From: Rhodopseudomonas_A palustris_F | GTDB taxonomy: Bacteria > Pseudomonadota > Alphaproteobacteria > Rhizobiales > Xanthobacteraceae | Assembly (NCBI RefSeq): GCF_000013745.1 | Contig: NC_007925.1 | Span: 4,216,001-4,280,000 of the forward strand | DNA length: 64,000 bases | Direction of reading: 5' to 3' | Part shown: in pieces, positions 26,626 to 37,704 of the stretch | How positions within the stretch are numbered: the first letter of the stretch is position 1 | Layout of the letters: every line of letters starts with the position of its first letter | Notes under the pieces: generated by a model | The model's database searches: none | What the model was told of the DNA's origin: nothing | The model's input: only the letters and a program-made list of their open reading frames with translations | Made by a program: the position numbers and the translations under genes

Positions 26626-28299
26626 GTGCGCATTATTCTCATTCATCCGAATTACCATTCTGGCGGCGCCGAGATCGCAGGAAACTGGCCGCCGGCATGG
26701 GCGGCCTATCTCGCCGGCGCACTGAAGTCGAATGGCTTCACCGACCTTCGCTTCATCGATGCGATGACCGAGAACATCTCCGACGAAGACCTCGCGGCGA
26801 TTCTCGCCGAGGAGAAGCCGGACATGATCGGCTGCACCTCGATCACGCCATCGATCTACAAGGCCGAGCGTACGCTGCAGATCGCCAAACAGGTGCATCC
26901 GGATTGCGTCACCGTGTTGGGCGGCGTGCACGCCACCTTCATGTTCCAGCAGGTGCTGGGCGAAGCGCCCTGGATCGACGTGGTGGTGCGCGGCGAAGGC
27001 GAAGAAATCCTCGTCGAGCTGGCGCGCGCGATCGAGAGCGGCCAATGGCCGGCCAACCGCAACGACATCAAGGGCATCGCCTTCCCCGATCAGGCCGCCG
27101 ACGGCACCCAGGTGGTCGCCACCGCGGCCGCGCCCACCATCAAGGACCTCGACGGCATCAGCCCGGACTGGGGCATCCTGAAGTGGGACATGTACAAATA
27201 CATCCCGATGAACACCCGGGTCGCGATCCCGAACATGGCGCGCGGTTGCCCGTTCACCTGTTCGTTCTGTTCGCAGTGGAAGTTCTGGCGCGACTATCGG
27301 GTCCGCGACCCGAAGAAGGTGGTCGACGAAATCGAGGAGTTGGTCAACAAGTACCAAGTCGGTTTCTTCATCCTCGCCGACGAAGAGCCCACCATCAACC
27401 GCAAGAAGTTCATCCAGTTCTGCGAAGAGCTGATCGCCCGCGGCCTGAACAAGAAGGTGCAGTGGGGCATCAACACCCGCGTCACCGACATTCTGCGCGA
27501 CGAGAAGCTGCTGAAGTTCTACAACGAGGCGGGCTTGATGCACGTCTCGCTCGGCACCGAGGCCGCGGCGCAGCTCAAGCTCGACCTGTTCAACAAAGAG
27601 ACCAAGATCTCCGACAACAAGAAGGCGATCCGTCTGCTGCGCGAAGCCGGCATCGTCTGCGAAGCCCAGTTCATCGTCGGCCTCGATAGCGAGACCCCGG
27701 AGACGCTGGAAGAAACCTACCGCATGGCGATGGACTGGAAGCCCGACCTCGCCAACTGGTCGATGTACACGCCGTGGCCGTTCACGCCGCTGTTCAAGGA
27801 ACTCAGCGACAAGGTCGAGGTGTTCGACTTCGACAAGTACAACTTCGTCACCCCGATCCTGAAGCCGGCGGCGATGGAGCGCGGCGAATTGCTCGACCGG
27901 GTGATGAACAACTATCGCCGGTTCTACATGTACAAGGCGTTCTTCTCCTATCCGTGGTCGGGCACCGGGCGGCGTCGCCGCTATCTGCTGGGCTGCCTGA
28001 AGGCATTCCTGAAGGCCGGCTTCGAACGCAAGTTCTACGATCTCGGCCGGGTCGGCTATTGGGGCCCGCAGTCGAAGAAGAAGGTGGACTTCCACTTCGA
28101 CAACACGCGCTCCAAGGCGTTCGGGCAGACCGCGGATTGGGAAGCCAACGCCGACCGTTCGCGCAAGGCGACCACGCCCACCATCGTCTCCGCCTGCGGC
28201 GGCGGCACCGAGCAGATGGCGGAAGACGCCGAATGCGCGGCCCTGCAGGCCAAGGTATTGGACAAAGCCGATGGCGCCGGCGCAGTCAGCCGCCATTAA
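26626..28299 (+). CDS. bchE: Anaerobic Mg-protoporphyrin IX monomethyl ester oxidative cyclase
   Basis: A 557-residue radical SAM enzyme that forms ring E of bacteriochlorophyll without oxygen, taking the oxygen atom from water. The N-terminal cobalamin-binding region begins IHPNYHSGGAEIAGNWPPAW. The radical SAM cluster motif CPFTCSFC has Cys208, Cys212 and Cys215, followed by QWKFWRDYR and ADEEPTINRKKF. The GTG at 26626 is chosen: GGGAGAG is 5 bases upstream and the protein then starts like known BchE. An ATG at 26590 would fall at the edge of the PpsR box. It overlaps bchJ by 29 bases. It is regulated by the FNR and PpsR boxes just upstream. Confidence 0.96.
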   Translation: MRIILIHPNYHSGGAEIAGNWPPAWAAYLAGALKSNGFTDLRFIDAMTENISDEDLAAILAEEKPDMIGCTSITPSIYKAERTLQIAKQVHPDCVTVLGGVHATFMFQQVLGEAPWIDVVVRGEGEEILVELARAIESGQWPANRNDIKGIAFPDQAADGTQVVATAAAPTIKDLDGISPDWGILKWDMYKYIPMNTRVAIPNMARGCPFTCSFCSQWKFWRDYRVRDPKKVVDEIEELVNKYQVGFFILADEEPTINRKKFIQFCEELIARGLNKKVQWGINTRVTDILRDEKLLKFYNEAGLMHVSLGTEAAAQLKLDLFNKETKISDNKKAIRLLREAGIVCEAQFIVGLDSETPETLEETYRMAMDWKPDLANWSMYTPWPFTPLFKELSDKVEVFDFDKYNFVTPILKPAAMERGELLDRVMNNYRRFYMYKAFFSYPWSGTGRRRRYLLGCLKAFLKAGFERKFYDLGRVGYWGPQSKKKVDFHFDNTRSKAFGQTADWEANADRSRKATTPTIVSACGGGTEQMAEDAECAALQAKVLDKADGAGAVSRH

Positions 28300-29062
28300 G
28301 CCCGCCGTCGTGCCGGCTTCGCCGCATGGGGACCATGCGGCGAAGATCGGTCCGAACGCGGTGATCCAACTGATCCAGGCGCTGACCGCGGCTGGACTCG
28401 ACGACGCCGCGAAGCAGATCTTCGCCGCGGCGGGCGTTGGCGATTGGCTGGCGCGACCGCCCGGCGAAATGATCGACGAACGTCCGGTGGCGGCGATCCA
28501 TCAGGCGGTGCGCCGGCTGCTGCCGCCCGACCAGGCGGTTGCGGTTTTGACGGATGCGGGACGGCGGACCGGCGACTATATCCTCGCCAACCGGATCCCG
28601 AAGTTCGCGCAAACGATCCTGAAGCTGCTGCCGGCGCCGCTCGCGGCCCGGATGCTGGTGAAGGCGATCACGGCGCATTCCTGGACCTTCGCGGGCTCCG
28701 GACGGTTTTCCGGCCAGGTCGGCCGCAATGTGGTATTCGAAATCGTCGGCAACCCGATCTGTGCCGGCGAACACGCCGAGACCCTGGTCTGCGTCTGGCA
28801 CGCGGCGGTGTTTCAGCGGCTGTTTCAGGTTCTGGTGTCGCCCAGGTCACGCGCCGTCGAGACCGCGTGCGGGGCCCATGGCGACGCCTGTTGCCGCTTC
28901 GTGGTCGACTGGAAGGCCGTCCCGGAGCGATCTTGCGCGAAGGCCGCCGCGACCGATGCGGCCACGTCGACTTGCTGCGGCTGTTGCGCCGACTCCGCCG
29001 ACTCTGTTTCGCCCGACAGCGGCCCCAGCGCCGGACATGTCATTTCGTCGAAAGCTCGCTGA
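28271..29062 (+). CDS. bchJ: BchJ, V4R-domain bacteriochlorophyll synthesis protein
   Basis: A 263-residue protein with a V4R domain at about residues 100-215, ending in the CGAHGDACCRF motif (200-210). BchJ was first called a 4-vinyl reductase; later work treats it as an accessory that affects divinyl intermediates. The 3' end of bchE overlaps its start by 29 bases. The last 45 residues contain an unusual Cys run (CCGCC, residues 235-239) and a Ser/Asp-rich tail that I do not recognise from the family. hemN follows after 27 bases. Confidence 0.9.
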   Translation: MAPAQSAAIKPAVVPASPHGDHAAKIGPNAVIQLIQALTAAGLDDAAKQIFAAAGVGDWLARPPGEMIDERPVAAIHQAVRRLLPPDQAVAVLTDAGRRTGDYILANRIPKFAQTILKLLPAPLAARMLVKAITAHSWTFAGSGRFSGQVGRNVVFEIVGNPICAGEHAETLVCVWHAAVFQRLFQVLVSPRSRAVETACGAHGDACCRFVVDWKAVPERSCAKAAATDAATSTCCGCCADSADSVSPDSGPSAGHVISSKAR

Positions 29063-29089
29063 CCGCGGGCGATTTGAAAGACACACCAG

Positions 29090-30439
29090 ATGACATCTGC
29101 TTTGGAAAAATACGCCAAGAGTTCGGTGCCGCGCTACACCAGCTATCCCACCGCACCGCATTTTGCCGCGGAGTTTCCCGAATCGATCTATCGCGGCTGG
29201 CTGGCGCAGCTCGACCTCGACGAGCCGATTTCGCTGTATCTGCACGTGCCGTTCTGCAAGCAGATGTGCTGGTACTGCGGCTGCAACATGAAGCTCGCCT
29301 CGCGCTATGAGCCGGTTGCCACCTATCTGCAGCACCTGCTCGACGAGATCGACCTTCTGGCCAACGCCATGCCGGGCCGGATGCCGGTCGGTCACGTGCA
29401 TTTTGGCGGCGGCACCCCGACGGTGCTCGAGCCGGACGATCTCGGCGCGGTGATGGCGCTGATCGCCGATCGCTTCCGCCTGATCGAGGGCGCTGAGATC
29501 GCAATCGAAAGCGATCCGCGCACCTTGACCGACGACATGGTCGACAAGATCGGCGCGATCGGCTTCACCCGCGCGAGCTTCGGCGTGCAGGAGTTCGACC
29601 CCAAGGTGCAGGCCGCGATCAACCGGATCCAGCCGCCCGAGATGGTCAAGCACGCGATGGACCGTTTCCGTGCGGTCGGCGTCAAAAAACTCAATTTCGA
29701 CCTGATCTACGGGCTACCCTATCAGACTGCGGAGGATCTGCGCCGCACCGTCGAACAATGCGTCGAGATGCGGCCGGACCGCGTCGCGCTGTTCGGCTAC
29801 GCCCATGTGCCGTGGGTCGCCAAGAACCAACGGATGATTCCGGACGAATCGCTGCCGGAACCGGCGCAGCGCGCCGAGCAGGCCCGCGCCGCCGCCGACG
29901 CCTTGGTCAAGGGCGGTTACGTGCGGATCGGCATCGACCATTTCGCGCTGCCCGGCGATACGCTGGCGGTGGCCGCAGCGACCGGCGAGCTGCACCGCAA
30001 CTTCCAGGGCTACACCCCCGACGCCTCGCCCACCCTGATCGGCATCGGCGCCACCTCGATCGGCCGCACGCCGTCGGGCTATGTGCAGAACATCAGCGAG
30101 ACCGGCGCCTATATGCGCGCGGTCGAAGCCGGCAAGTTGCCGATCGCCCGCGGCCACGCCTTCAAGGGCCAAGACGACCTGCGCGCCCACGTCATCGAGC
30201 GCATCATGTGCGACGGCAAGGTCGACCTCAACGCTGTGGGGCGGATCTTCGGCGCCGCCGAGGACTGGTACGACGGCGAACGCGAGGCAATCGCAGAGCT
30301 ACAGAAGGACGGTGTGTTGACCTGCGCCAATGGCACGCTGACGCTCACTCCCGCCGGCGAGCCGCTCGCCCGCGTCGTCGCCGCGGTGTTTGACACTTAT
30401 TTGCGCAACTCCTCCGTCCGCCATTCGATCGCGGTCTGA
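29090..30439 (+). CDS. hemN: Oxygen-independent coproporphyrinogen III oxidase
   Basis: A 449-residue radical SAM enzyme of the true HemN type. The cluster motif is CKQMCWYCGC with Cys56, Cys60, Cys63 and the additional Cys65. VHFGGGTPT, SFGVQEFDPKVQAAINRIQ and LIYGLPYQT follow, and the N-terminal VPRYTSYPTAPHF is typical. It decarboxylates coproporphyrinogen III to protoporphyrinogen IX without oxygen, feeding both heme and bacteriochlorophyll. It is the third gene of the bchE-bchJ-hemN unit and ends at a strong terminator. Confidence 0.96.
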   Translation: MTSALEKYAKSSVPRYTSYPTAPHFAAEFPESIYRGWLAQLDLDEPISLYLHVPFCKQMCWYCGCNMKLASRYEPVATYLQHLLDEIDLLANAMPGRMPVGHVHFGGGTPTVLEPDDLGAVMALIADRFRLIEGAEIAIESDPRTLTDDMVDKIGAIGFTRASFGVQEFDPKVQAAINRIQPPEMVKHAMDRFRAVGVKKLNFDLIYGLPYQTAEDLRRTVEQCVEMRPDRVALFGYAHVPWVAKNQRMIPDESLPEPAQRAEQARAAADALVKGGYVRIGIDHFALPGDTLAVAAATGELHRNFQGYTPDASPTLIGIGATSIGRTPSGYVQNISETGAYMRAVEAGKLPIARGHAFKGQDDLRAHVIERIMCDGKVDLNAVGRIFGAAEDWYDGEREAIAELQKDGVLTCANGTLTLTPAGEPLARVVAAVFDTYLRNSSVRHSIAV

Positions 30440-30498
30440 ACTCGACCACCACTACGCGGCCCTCGGACAACTACCAGGGCAACGCCGGAATATCGAAG

Positions 30499-30525
30499 AA
30501 GCCGCCGAATTTCGGCGGCTTTTTT
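30499..30525 (+). terminator. Rho-independent terminator of bchE-bchJ-hemN
   Basis: The stem GCCGCCGAA/TTCGGCGGC is followed by six T (30520-30525), 60 bases after the hemN stop. This is the clearest intrinsic terminator in this part of the window. Confidence 0.9.
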
Positions 30526-30546
30526 GATTCACCTCAAGCCGCCTCG

Positions 30547-30598
30547 CGACTTTCGGCGCGATATGTTGTTGGCGGTAACATTCAGCCGCCGAAAGTCG
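30547..30598. repeat. 12-bp perfect inverted repeat with 28-bp spacer
   Basis: CGACTTTCGGCG at 30547-30558 and CGCCGAAAGTCG at 30587-30598, just after the hemN terminator. It could be a regulator site or a second RNA stem; its function is unknown. Confidence 0.6.
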
Positions 30599-30705
30599 AA
30601 TTGCCTCTGGATCGCGCAGCCGCTTTTTGCATCAGGGGGTCGTTAAGCCAGCCGGGGTATTTTCGGTGACGGCTTGTCGACGTGGCCAGACCATCGAGGT
30701 TGAAC

Positions 30706-30999
30706 ATGACGACCAAGATCAAAGTCACGGATCAAATGCTTGCCAAGGCGATGGCAGCGTATCGCGCCAGCGGCGGCACCGACGACGTCTGCATCCGCGC
30801 CGCATTGGAAGCCGCGCTGTCGCAGGACACCTTCTCGGTCGGCGATCAGGTCACCTGCGTTCATGGCAGCGTCACCGGAATCATCTTGTCGATCGTCGAC
30901 GATGAAGCGCTGATTTCATGGTCTTGCCGCGGCAAGTCGACCGCCAAGCTCTCCACGCTGGATCACGCCGACGAAGTGCGGGTGCAGCCCGCGGCCTGA
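30706..30999 (+). CDS. Hypothetical protein, 97 residues
   Basis: Unrecognised. The N-terminal helix (VTDQMLAKAMAAYRASGGTDDVCIRAALEAAL) is followed by a small beta region (FSVGDQVTCVHGSVTGIILSIVDDEALISW) with SH3/KOW-like hydrophobicity. The ATG at 30706 has GAGG 6 bases upstream; a GTG at 30682 is an alternative. No signal peptide. It stands alone between the hemN terminator and the next gene. Confidence 0.6.
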   Translation: MTTKIKVTDQMLAKAMAAYRASGGTDDVCIRAALEAALSQDTFSVGDQVTCVHGSVTGIILSIVDDEALISWSCRGKSTAKLSTLDHADEVRVQPAA

Positions 31000-31100
31000 G
31001 TCGCCGCGCTGAGCCGACAGCAAAATCCGGGGAATCCGGCAATCCGGGGTGACAATCGGCCAATATCGGGCAGACTCCCGACATCGTTCGGAGTGCGCCG

Positions 31101-31769
31101 GTGACCGAGACCAACACATTCGTTCTGCTGCTCGCCGTCGGGCTTGGCGCCGTCGCGCTGCCCGCACCTGCGCCTGCGCAATGGTGGTCGCGCACGCCGG
31201 CTGATTTCGAGGACTGCGCCGAGCACGCCGAAAAAACCGCGTCCAGCAAACAAGCGCGCGCCGACCTTGTCATGCAATGCGAAGCGAAATTCGCCGGGCG
31301 CCGCAAGCCCGGCGGCGGCTACACCTATTACGACTTCATGCAAAACAAGCATTTCGACATCGCCGGTCCCAACCCGACGGCCGAAGAGCAGCGCGAATTC
31401 GACCAGCACTACACCGCCTTTCTCGACGAACAACGGCGCAGCATCATCGCCGCCGCGTTCGCACAGAAGCAGCGCGAATTGAACGAGGACAAGCCGGTCA
31501 GCGCGCCGCCGCCATCGCCGCAGCCCCACCCCACCAGAGCGCAAGCCGGCCCGGTAGCGCCGCCCGCGCCGGCCTCCGCCCGAGCGTCGTCTGACGCGGC
31601 GCGCCCTGCCGCGACGCGGCCGCCCAGAGCCGCGCGGCCGCCCCGCGCCGTGGCGAGCGTCTGCCGCGAGGACGCGCTATCCTGCGGCTGGTCGCACTTG
31701 GCCGCCGGGGTCTCCAGCATCAAGAAGACGCTGTTCGGCCCACCGCCGAAGAAGACCAAGCGCGGCTAA
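31101..31769 (+). CDS. Hypothetical exported protein, Pro/Ala-rich
   Basis: A 222-residue protein with a probable signal peptide (FVLLLAVGLGAVALPAPAPAQ, cleavage after APAQ) and GTG start. The mature N-terminus has DFEDCAEHAEKTASSKQARADLVMQCEAKFAGRRK with two Cys that could form a disulfide. The middle is Pro/Ala-rich and low complexity. A short C-terminal block (CREDALSCGWSHLAAG) has two more Cys. The function is unknown; such low-complexity periplasmic proteins are common in the group. It is convergent with csoR, 4 bases apart. Confidence 0.65.
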   Translation: MTETNTFVLLLAVGLGAVALPAPAPAQWWSRTPADFEDCAEHAEKTASSKQARADLVMQCEAKFAGRRKPGGGYTYYDFMQNKHFDIAGPNPTAEEQREFDQHYTAFLDEQRRSIIAAAFAQKQRELNEDKPVSAPPPSPQPHPTRAQAGPVAPPAPASARASSDAARPAATRPPRAARPPRAVASVCREDALSCGWSHLAAGVSSIKKTLFGPPPKKTKRG

Positions 31770-31773
31770 ACGA

Positions 31774-32049
31774 TCAACGGTCGGCGCGGCCGATCACCGC
31801 CATCAGTTCAAGGATCTTCTGCCGCTGATCCGCTTTATCGCCGCTGGCGATGGCATGTTCGACGCAATGCGAAACGTGGTCCTTCAAAATCTCTTCCTCG
31901 AGCCGGCGTAGCGCCGCGCGCACCGCCGAGATCTGGGTGACGATGTCAATGCAATAGCGATCGTCGTCGACCATCTTCGCCAGCCCGCGGACCTGACCCT
32001 CGATCCGGCTGAGGCGTTTCTGGCATGATGCCTTGATGTCTTTGCGCAT
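31774..32049 (-). CDS. csoR: CsoR-family copper-sensing repressor
   Basis: A 91-residue all-helical DUF156 protein (RLSRIEGQVRGLAKMVDDDRYCIDIVTQISAVRAALRRLE). The metal triad Cys33, His58, Cys62 has the spacing of the Cu(I)-binding Cys-His-Cys set of CsoR, which separates it from Ni/Co RcnR and formaldehyde FrmR. Copper binding releases the repressor from DNA. It is divergent from the copper ATPase gene, with a GC-rich palindrome between. The start at 32049 gives normal family length. Confidence 0.93.
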   Translation of the reverse strand: MRKDIKASCQKRLSRIEGQVRGLAKMVDDDRYCIDIVTQISAVRAALRRLEEEILKDHVSHCVEHAIASGDKADQRQKILELMAVIGRADR

Positions 32050-32058
32050 CCCGTCTAT

Positions 32059-32075
32059 ATACCCCCTTAGGGTAT
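32059..32075. promoter_or_regulatory. Probable CsoR operator
   Basis: ATACCCCCTTAGGGTAT, a palindrome of the CsoR ATACCC-N5-GGGTAT kind, lies 9 bases before the csoR start and 22 bases before the ATPase start. It could repress both divergent genes. Confidence 0.8.
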
Positions 32076-32097
32076 CTGTGGCAAGGACGAGACGGCG

Positions 32098-34785
<2,688 letters not shown>

Positions 34786-34826
34786 GTAGCGTCCTGCTGA
34801 GCGCTCTGCTGCACTGCAAATCCGTT

Positions 34827-34840
34827 TTGATTTAACGCAA
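34827..34840. promoter_or_regulatory. FixK/FNR-like box before hemerythrin gene
   Basis: TTGATTTAACGCAA fits TTGA-N6-GCAA. It lies 120 bases before the hemerythrin ATG. Confidence 0.6.
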
Positions 34841-34959
34841 GGATCAAGACCGGTTTGGCACTATCTTGCATGCAACCCGGCCAATGATGTGCATGGTCCG
34901 GTTAAATCTGCCATTATCGCATTCTCTTTCATCAGACAGCTGCGAGTCGAGGTCGGTCG

Positions 34960-35550
34960 ATGTCCAAAATGATCGAAATTCTGCAGGAAGAGCATCGCAA
35001 CATCACCAGGCTGCTCAATGTGCTGGAGCAGGAACTGAAGGTGTTCGATCGCCGCGAGCGGCCGGATTACGAGATCTTTCAGGCGATCATTCAGTATTTC
35101 CAGGAGTTCCCTGACCGCTGCCACCATCCCAAAGAGGATGTGGTGTTCGATATTCTGAAGCAGCGCAATCCGGCGGTGGCCGCGGCGGTGGGCGACGTTC
35201 AATCCGAGCACCGGCTCGAGGCCGAGCGGCTGCGCCGGTTTTCGCAGATGATCGACGATATTCTCGCCGACCAGGAGATTCCGCGGCAGACCGTCCACAT
35301 CGCCGCGGAGGATTTCATCGATCATCAGCGCCGCCACATGGCCAAGGAAGAGCATCTGCTGTTTCCGGCTGCGCTGGAGACGCTGACCGCGGCGGATTGG
35401 GCGAAGATCGACGCCCGCGTCGACGACCGCAAAGACCCGATGTTCGACGGCGCCGTCGAAGCCAGGTTCCAAAACCTTCACAGCACCATTCTGCGCTGGG
35501 AGAAAGAAACCGAGGAACAGCGGCTGAAGATGAGCCCGGCGCAGGGCTGA
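34960..35550 (+). CDS. Hemerythrin HHE-domain protein
   Basis: A 196-residue helical protein with the di-iron hemerythrin pattern: EEHRNI near residue 10, a His in RCHHPKED (about 54-59), EHRLE (about 83-87), and DHQRRHMAKEEHLLFP (about 120-135). These proteins bind oxygen or NO, or repair Fe-S damage. A FixK-like box upstream suggests induction under low oxygen or denitrifying conditions, which would fit oxygen/NO sensing. It follows the copper ATPase on the same strand after 174 bases. Confidence 0.88.
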   Translation: MSKMIEILQEEHRNITRLLNVLEQELKVFDRRERPDYEIFQAIIQYFQEFPDRCHHPKEDVVFDILKQRNPAVAAAVGDVQSEHRLEAERLRRFSQMIDDILADQEIPRQTVHIAAEDFIDHQRRHMAKEEHLLFPAALETLTAADWAKIDARVDDRKDPMFDGAVEARFQNLHSTILRWEKETEEQRLKMSPAQG

Positions 35551-35580
35551 CATCAACTGATCCTGTCCGCAAAGCAGCGG

Positions 35581-35637
35581 AGCTTATCGGGCAGATAAGC
35601 TTGACCCGTCATGGCCGGGCTGGTCGCGGCCATGACG
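35581..35637. repeat. Two hairpins after hemerythrin gene
   Basis: AGCTTATC-GGGCA-GATAAGCT (35581-35601) and CGTCATGGCCG...CGGCCATGACG (35607-35637). The second is of the CATGGCCGGG palindrome type also seen at 45421-45445. They may end transcription between the convergent hemerythrin and queD genes. Confidence 0.6.
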
Positions 35638-35677
35638 CCCACAAGCGACGCGTTGCCCGTTTTCGTATGCGGCGCGA

Positions 35678-36046
35678 TCAGGCCGTCGCCGCGTCGCCAT
35701 CATACTCCGCCCAGCAATCGGCGGTTTCGAACACCTTGACCTGCGACAGCTGCGGCAGCGCCGGCTTGACCCGTTGCCAGATCCACAGCGCGATGTTTTC
35801 CGCGGTCGGATTCTCCAGGCCGTCGACTTCGTTCAGGCAATAATGATCGAGGCTGGCCAGCACCGGGCCGAACGCTGCCTCGATCTCGAAGAAATCCACC
35901 ACGAAGCCGCTGGTTGGATCGACCGGTCCGCGCAATTGCAGCTCGACCCGATAGGAATGGCCGTGCATGCGGTGGCAGCGGTGCTGCGCCGGCACGTGGG
36001 GCAAACGGTGGGCAGCTTCAAAACTGAAGGCTTGGGTGATCTTCAT
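35678..36046 (-). CDS. queD: 6-carboxy-tetrahydropterin synthase (QueD family)
   Basis: A 122-residue PTPS/QueD protein. The zinc ligands are His13 (FEAAHRL) and His28/His30 (MHGHSY), with Cys24 as likely catalytic residue (CHRMHGH). DFFEIE, LDHYCLNE and NPTAENIALWIW are conserved. It converts dihydroneopterin triphosphate to carboxy-tetrahydropterin for queuosine. No other que gene is near. The protein starts with MKITQAFSFEAAH, the standard QueD opening. Confidence 0.92.
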   Translation of the reverse strand: MKITQAFSFEAAHRLPHVPAQHRCHRMHGHSYRVELQLRGPVDPTSGFVVDFFEIEAAFGPVLASLDHYCLNEVDGLENPTAENIALWIWQRVKPALPQLSQVKVFETADCWAEYDGDAATA

Positions 36047-36492
36047 CGAATTCCGGGATCTTGGCCGCCGCGGACACCGGGCGGCGTTGCGGCGCGGACC
36101 CTATCGGAGTGCGCGGCGCATTTGAAGCCCGCTCCGAGCAGACCGACACCGCCTGCTGCGCGCGGCCGCCGACCCGAACCGGTCCGGCAAGGGCGCCCGA
36201 CCGGCCGGGCGCAGGCCGGCGGCCGCTGGCTTCGGGGGCCGCCTTTACGCCGGCGCGGCCACTGCGCGCCAGCGTGGTCAACAAAGCCTTAACGCCCGCG
36301 ACCACGACTTCGAGTTGCGCAGCGATTCCAACTCGCCGGATTCATGTTTTCAAAACCACCCCGGTAATTGTACCGGGCTTGGTGAGAGTCCCTTAAAGCC
36401 TTGACCTGCACCTTGCCGCGAGTTCCGGGGGTGAGAATGAGAATACACAGCAACAGAGCCGATCCGTTCGTGGCGCTGGCCGGAGCCCGACG
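36047..36492. other. GC-rich intergenic region queD / diguanylate cyclase
   Basis: About 446 bases with no convincing coding region. I looked for a preQ1 riboswitch in front of queD and saw no match. Both promoters must lie here. Confidence 0.5.
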
Positions 36493-37704
36493 ATGCTGAG
36501 CGTCCCGACCCTGTGGGTGGTTGTCGTCGTCAACTTTCTGGCGCTGGGTCTGGTCTGGACCTATGTGACGCGCAACTATCCGAACTTCATCGCGGCGCCG
36601 TACTGGACCGCGGCGGCGTTCGTCGCCGCATCGGCCGCGGCCGTCGCGCTGTTGCGCGGCGTGTTCGATTCGGCGCTGCCGCAGGTGTTCGGCAGCACCA
36701 TGATGATCATGGCCTGCTGCCTCGGCAGCATGGGCATGGACCGCTTCTTCGACCATCCGGCACGATGGCGGATCACCTGGAGCATCGTCGGACTGAGCGT
36801 CGCCGCGTTCAGCTATTTCAGCTTCATCCATGTCAGCATGCCGATGCGCATGGTGGTGTATTCGATCGGCGAGTCGGTGCCGCTGGCGCTGTCGCTGCGC
36901 CACGTGATGTGGCGGCAGGACAAGCAATGCTACCCCGGTTCCCGCATGACCGCCGCGATTGCCGGCGCGATGATCGTGGTGTTGATCGTGCGCTCGATCG
37001 CGGCGCTGACCGGCATCGGCGGCGAACTCACGGTCCTGCACTTCAATGCCTTCCAGGCCGTCATGGTGCTGCTGCTGGTGTTCTTGTCGATGATGTGGTG
37101 CTTCGGCTTCCTGCTGATGACGATCGATCGGTTGCGCGCCGAGGTGGCGAAGCTCGCGATGCTGGACGACCTGACCGGCGCCGCCAACCGCCGCCAATTG
37201 CTGCAGCGCCTGGAAGAGGAATGCGCGCTGTCGCGGCGCACCGGCGGGCCATTCGCGCTGCTGGCGATCGACCTCGACGGCTTCAAGGCGATCAATGACG
37301 GCTACGGCCACGGCACCGGCGACGCCTGCCTGCGCGACTTCACCCGCACCGCGCAGAGTTGCCTTCGCCCCGGGGATCTGTTGGCGCGGCTCGGTGGCGA
37401 CGAGTTTTCGGTGCTGCTGCCGGCGACCACGCTGCGCGAGGGCGCGATGATCGCCCGCCGGATCCTGGAAGCCTGCCGGGGAACCGGCCAGGGCACCGCG
37501 ATCACGCTGTCGGTGTCGATCGGCGTCGCGCAGTGGACCAAGCTGGTCGGTGCCGACGCCGAACGGCTGATCGCGGCCGCCGACCATGCGCTTTACGCCG
37601 CCAAGCACGGCGGCAAGAATCGCCACGCGGTCTATGATCCCACGGTCGACCATCCGGTGAACGCAGCGTTCGACGGAATGCCGCCGCTGCGCAAGACCGC
37701 ATAA
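36493..37704 (+). CDS. Membrane diguanylate cyclase (GGDEF)
   Basis: A 403-residue protein with about six hydrophobic helices in the first 215 residues, then a GGDEF domain. The active site is GGDEF at residues 301-305. An inhibitory I-site RPGD lies at 292-295, with the standard five-residue gap. DLTGAANRR and DHALYAAKHGGKNR are also conserved. It should make c-di-GMP with product inhibition. The sensor part has no recognised ligand domain. It is an upstream counterpart to the EAL protein at 9268 in the same global pathway, but the two are not linked in operon. Confidence 0.92.
   Translation: MLSVPTLWVVVVVNFLALGLVWTYVTRNYPNFIAAPYWTAAAFVAASAAAVALLRGVFDSALPQVFGSTMMIMACCLGSMGMDRFFDHPARWRITWSIVGLSVAAFSYFSFIHVSMPMRMVVYSIGESVPLALSLRHVMWRQDKQCYPGSRMTAAIAGAMIVVLIVRSIAALTGIGGELTVLHFNAFQAVMVLLLVFLSMMWCFGFLLMTIDRLRAEVAKLAMLDDLTGAANRRQLLQRLEEECALSRRTGGPFALLAIDLDGFKAINDGYGHGTGDACLRDFTRTAQSCLRPGDLLARLGGDEFSVLLPATTLREGAMIARRILEACRGTGQGTAITLSVSIGVAQWTKLVGADAERLIAAADHALYAAKHGGKNRHAVYDPTVDHPVNAAFDGMPPLRKTA

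Noticed and set aside
36047..36492. preQ1 riboswitch upstream of queD
   Set aside because: No conserved preQ1 loop sequence or A-rich tail could be found on the minus strand.
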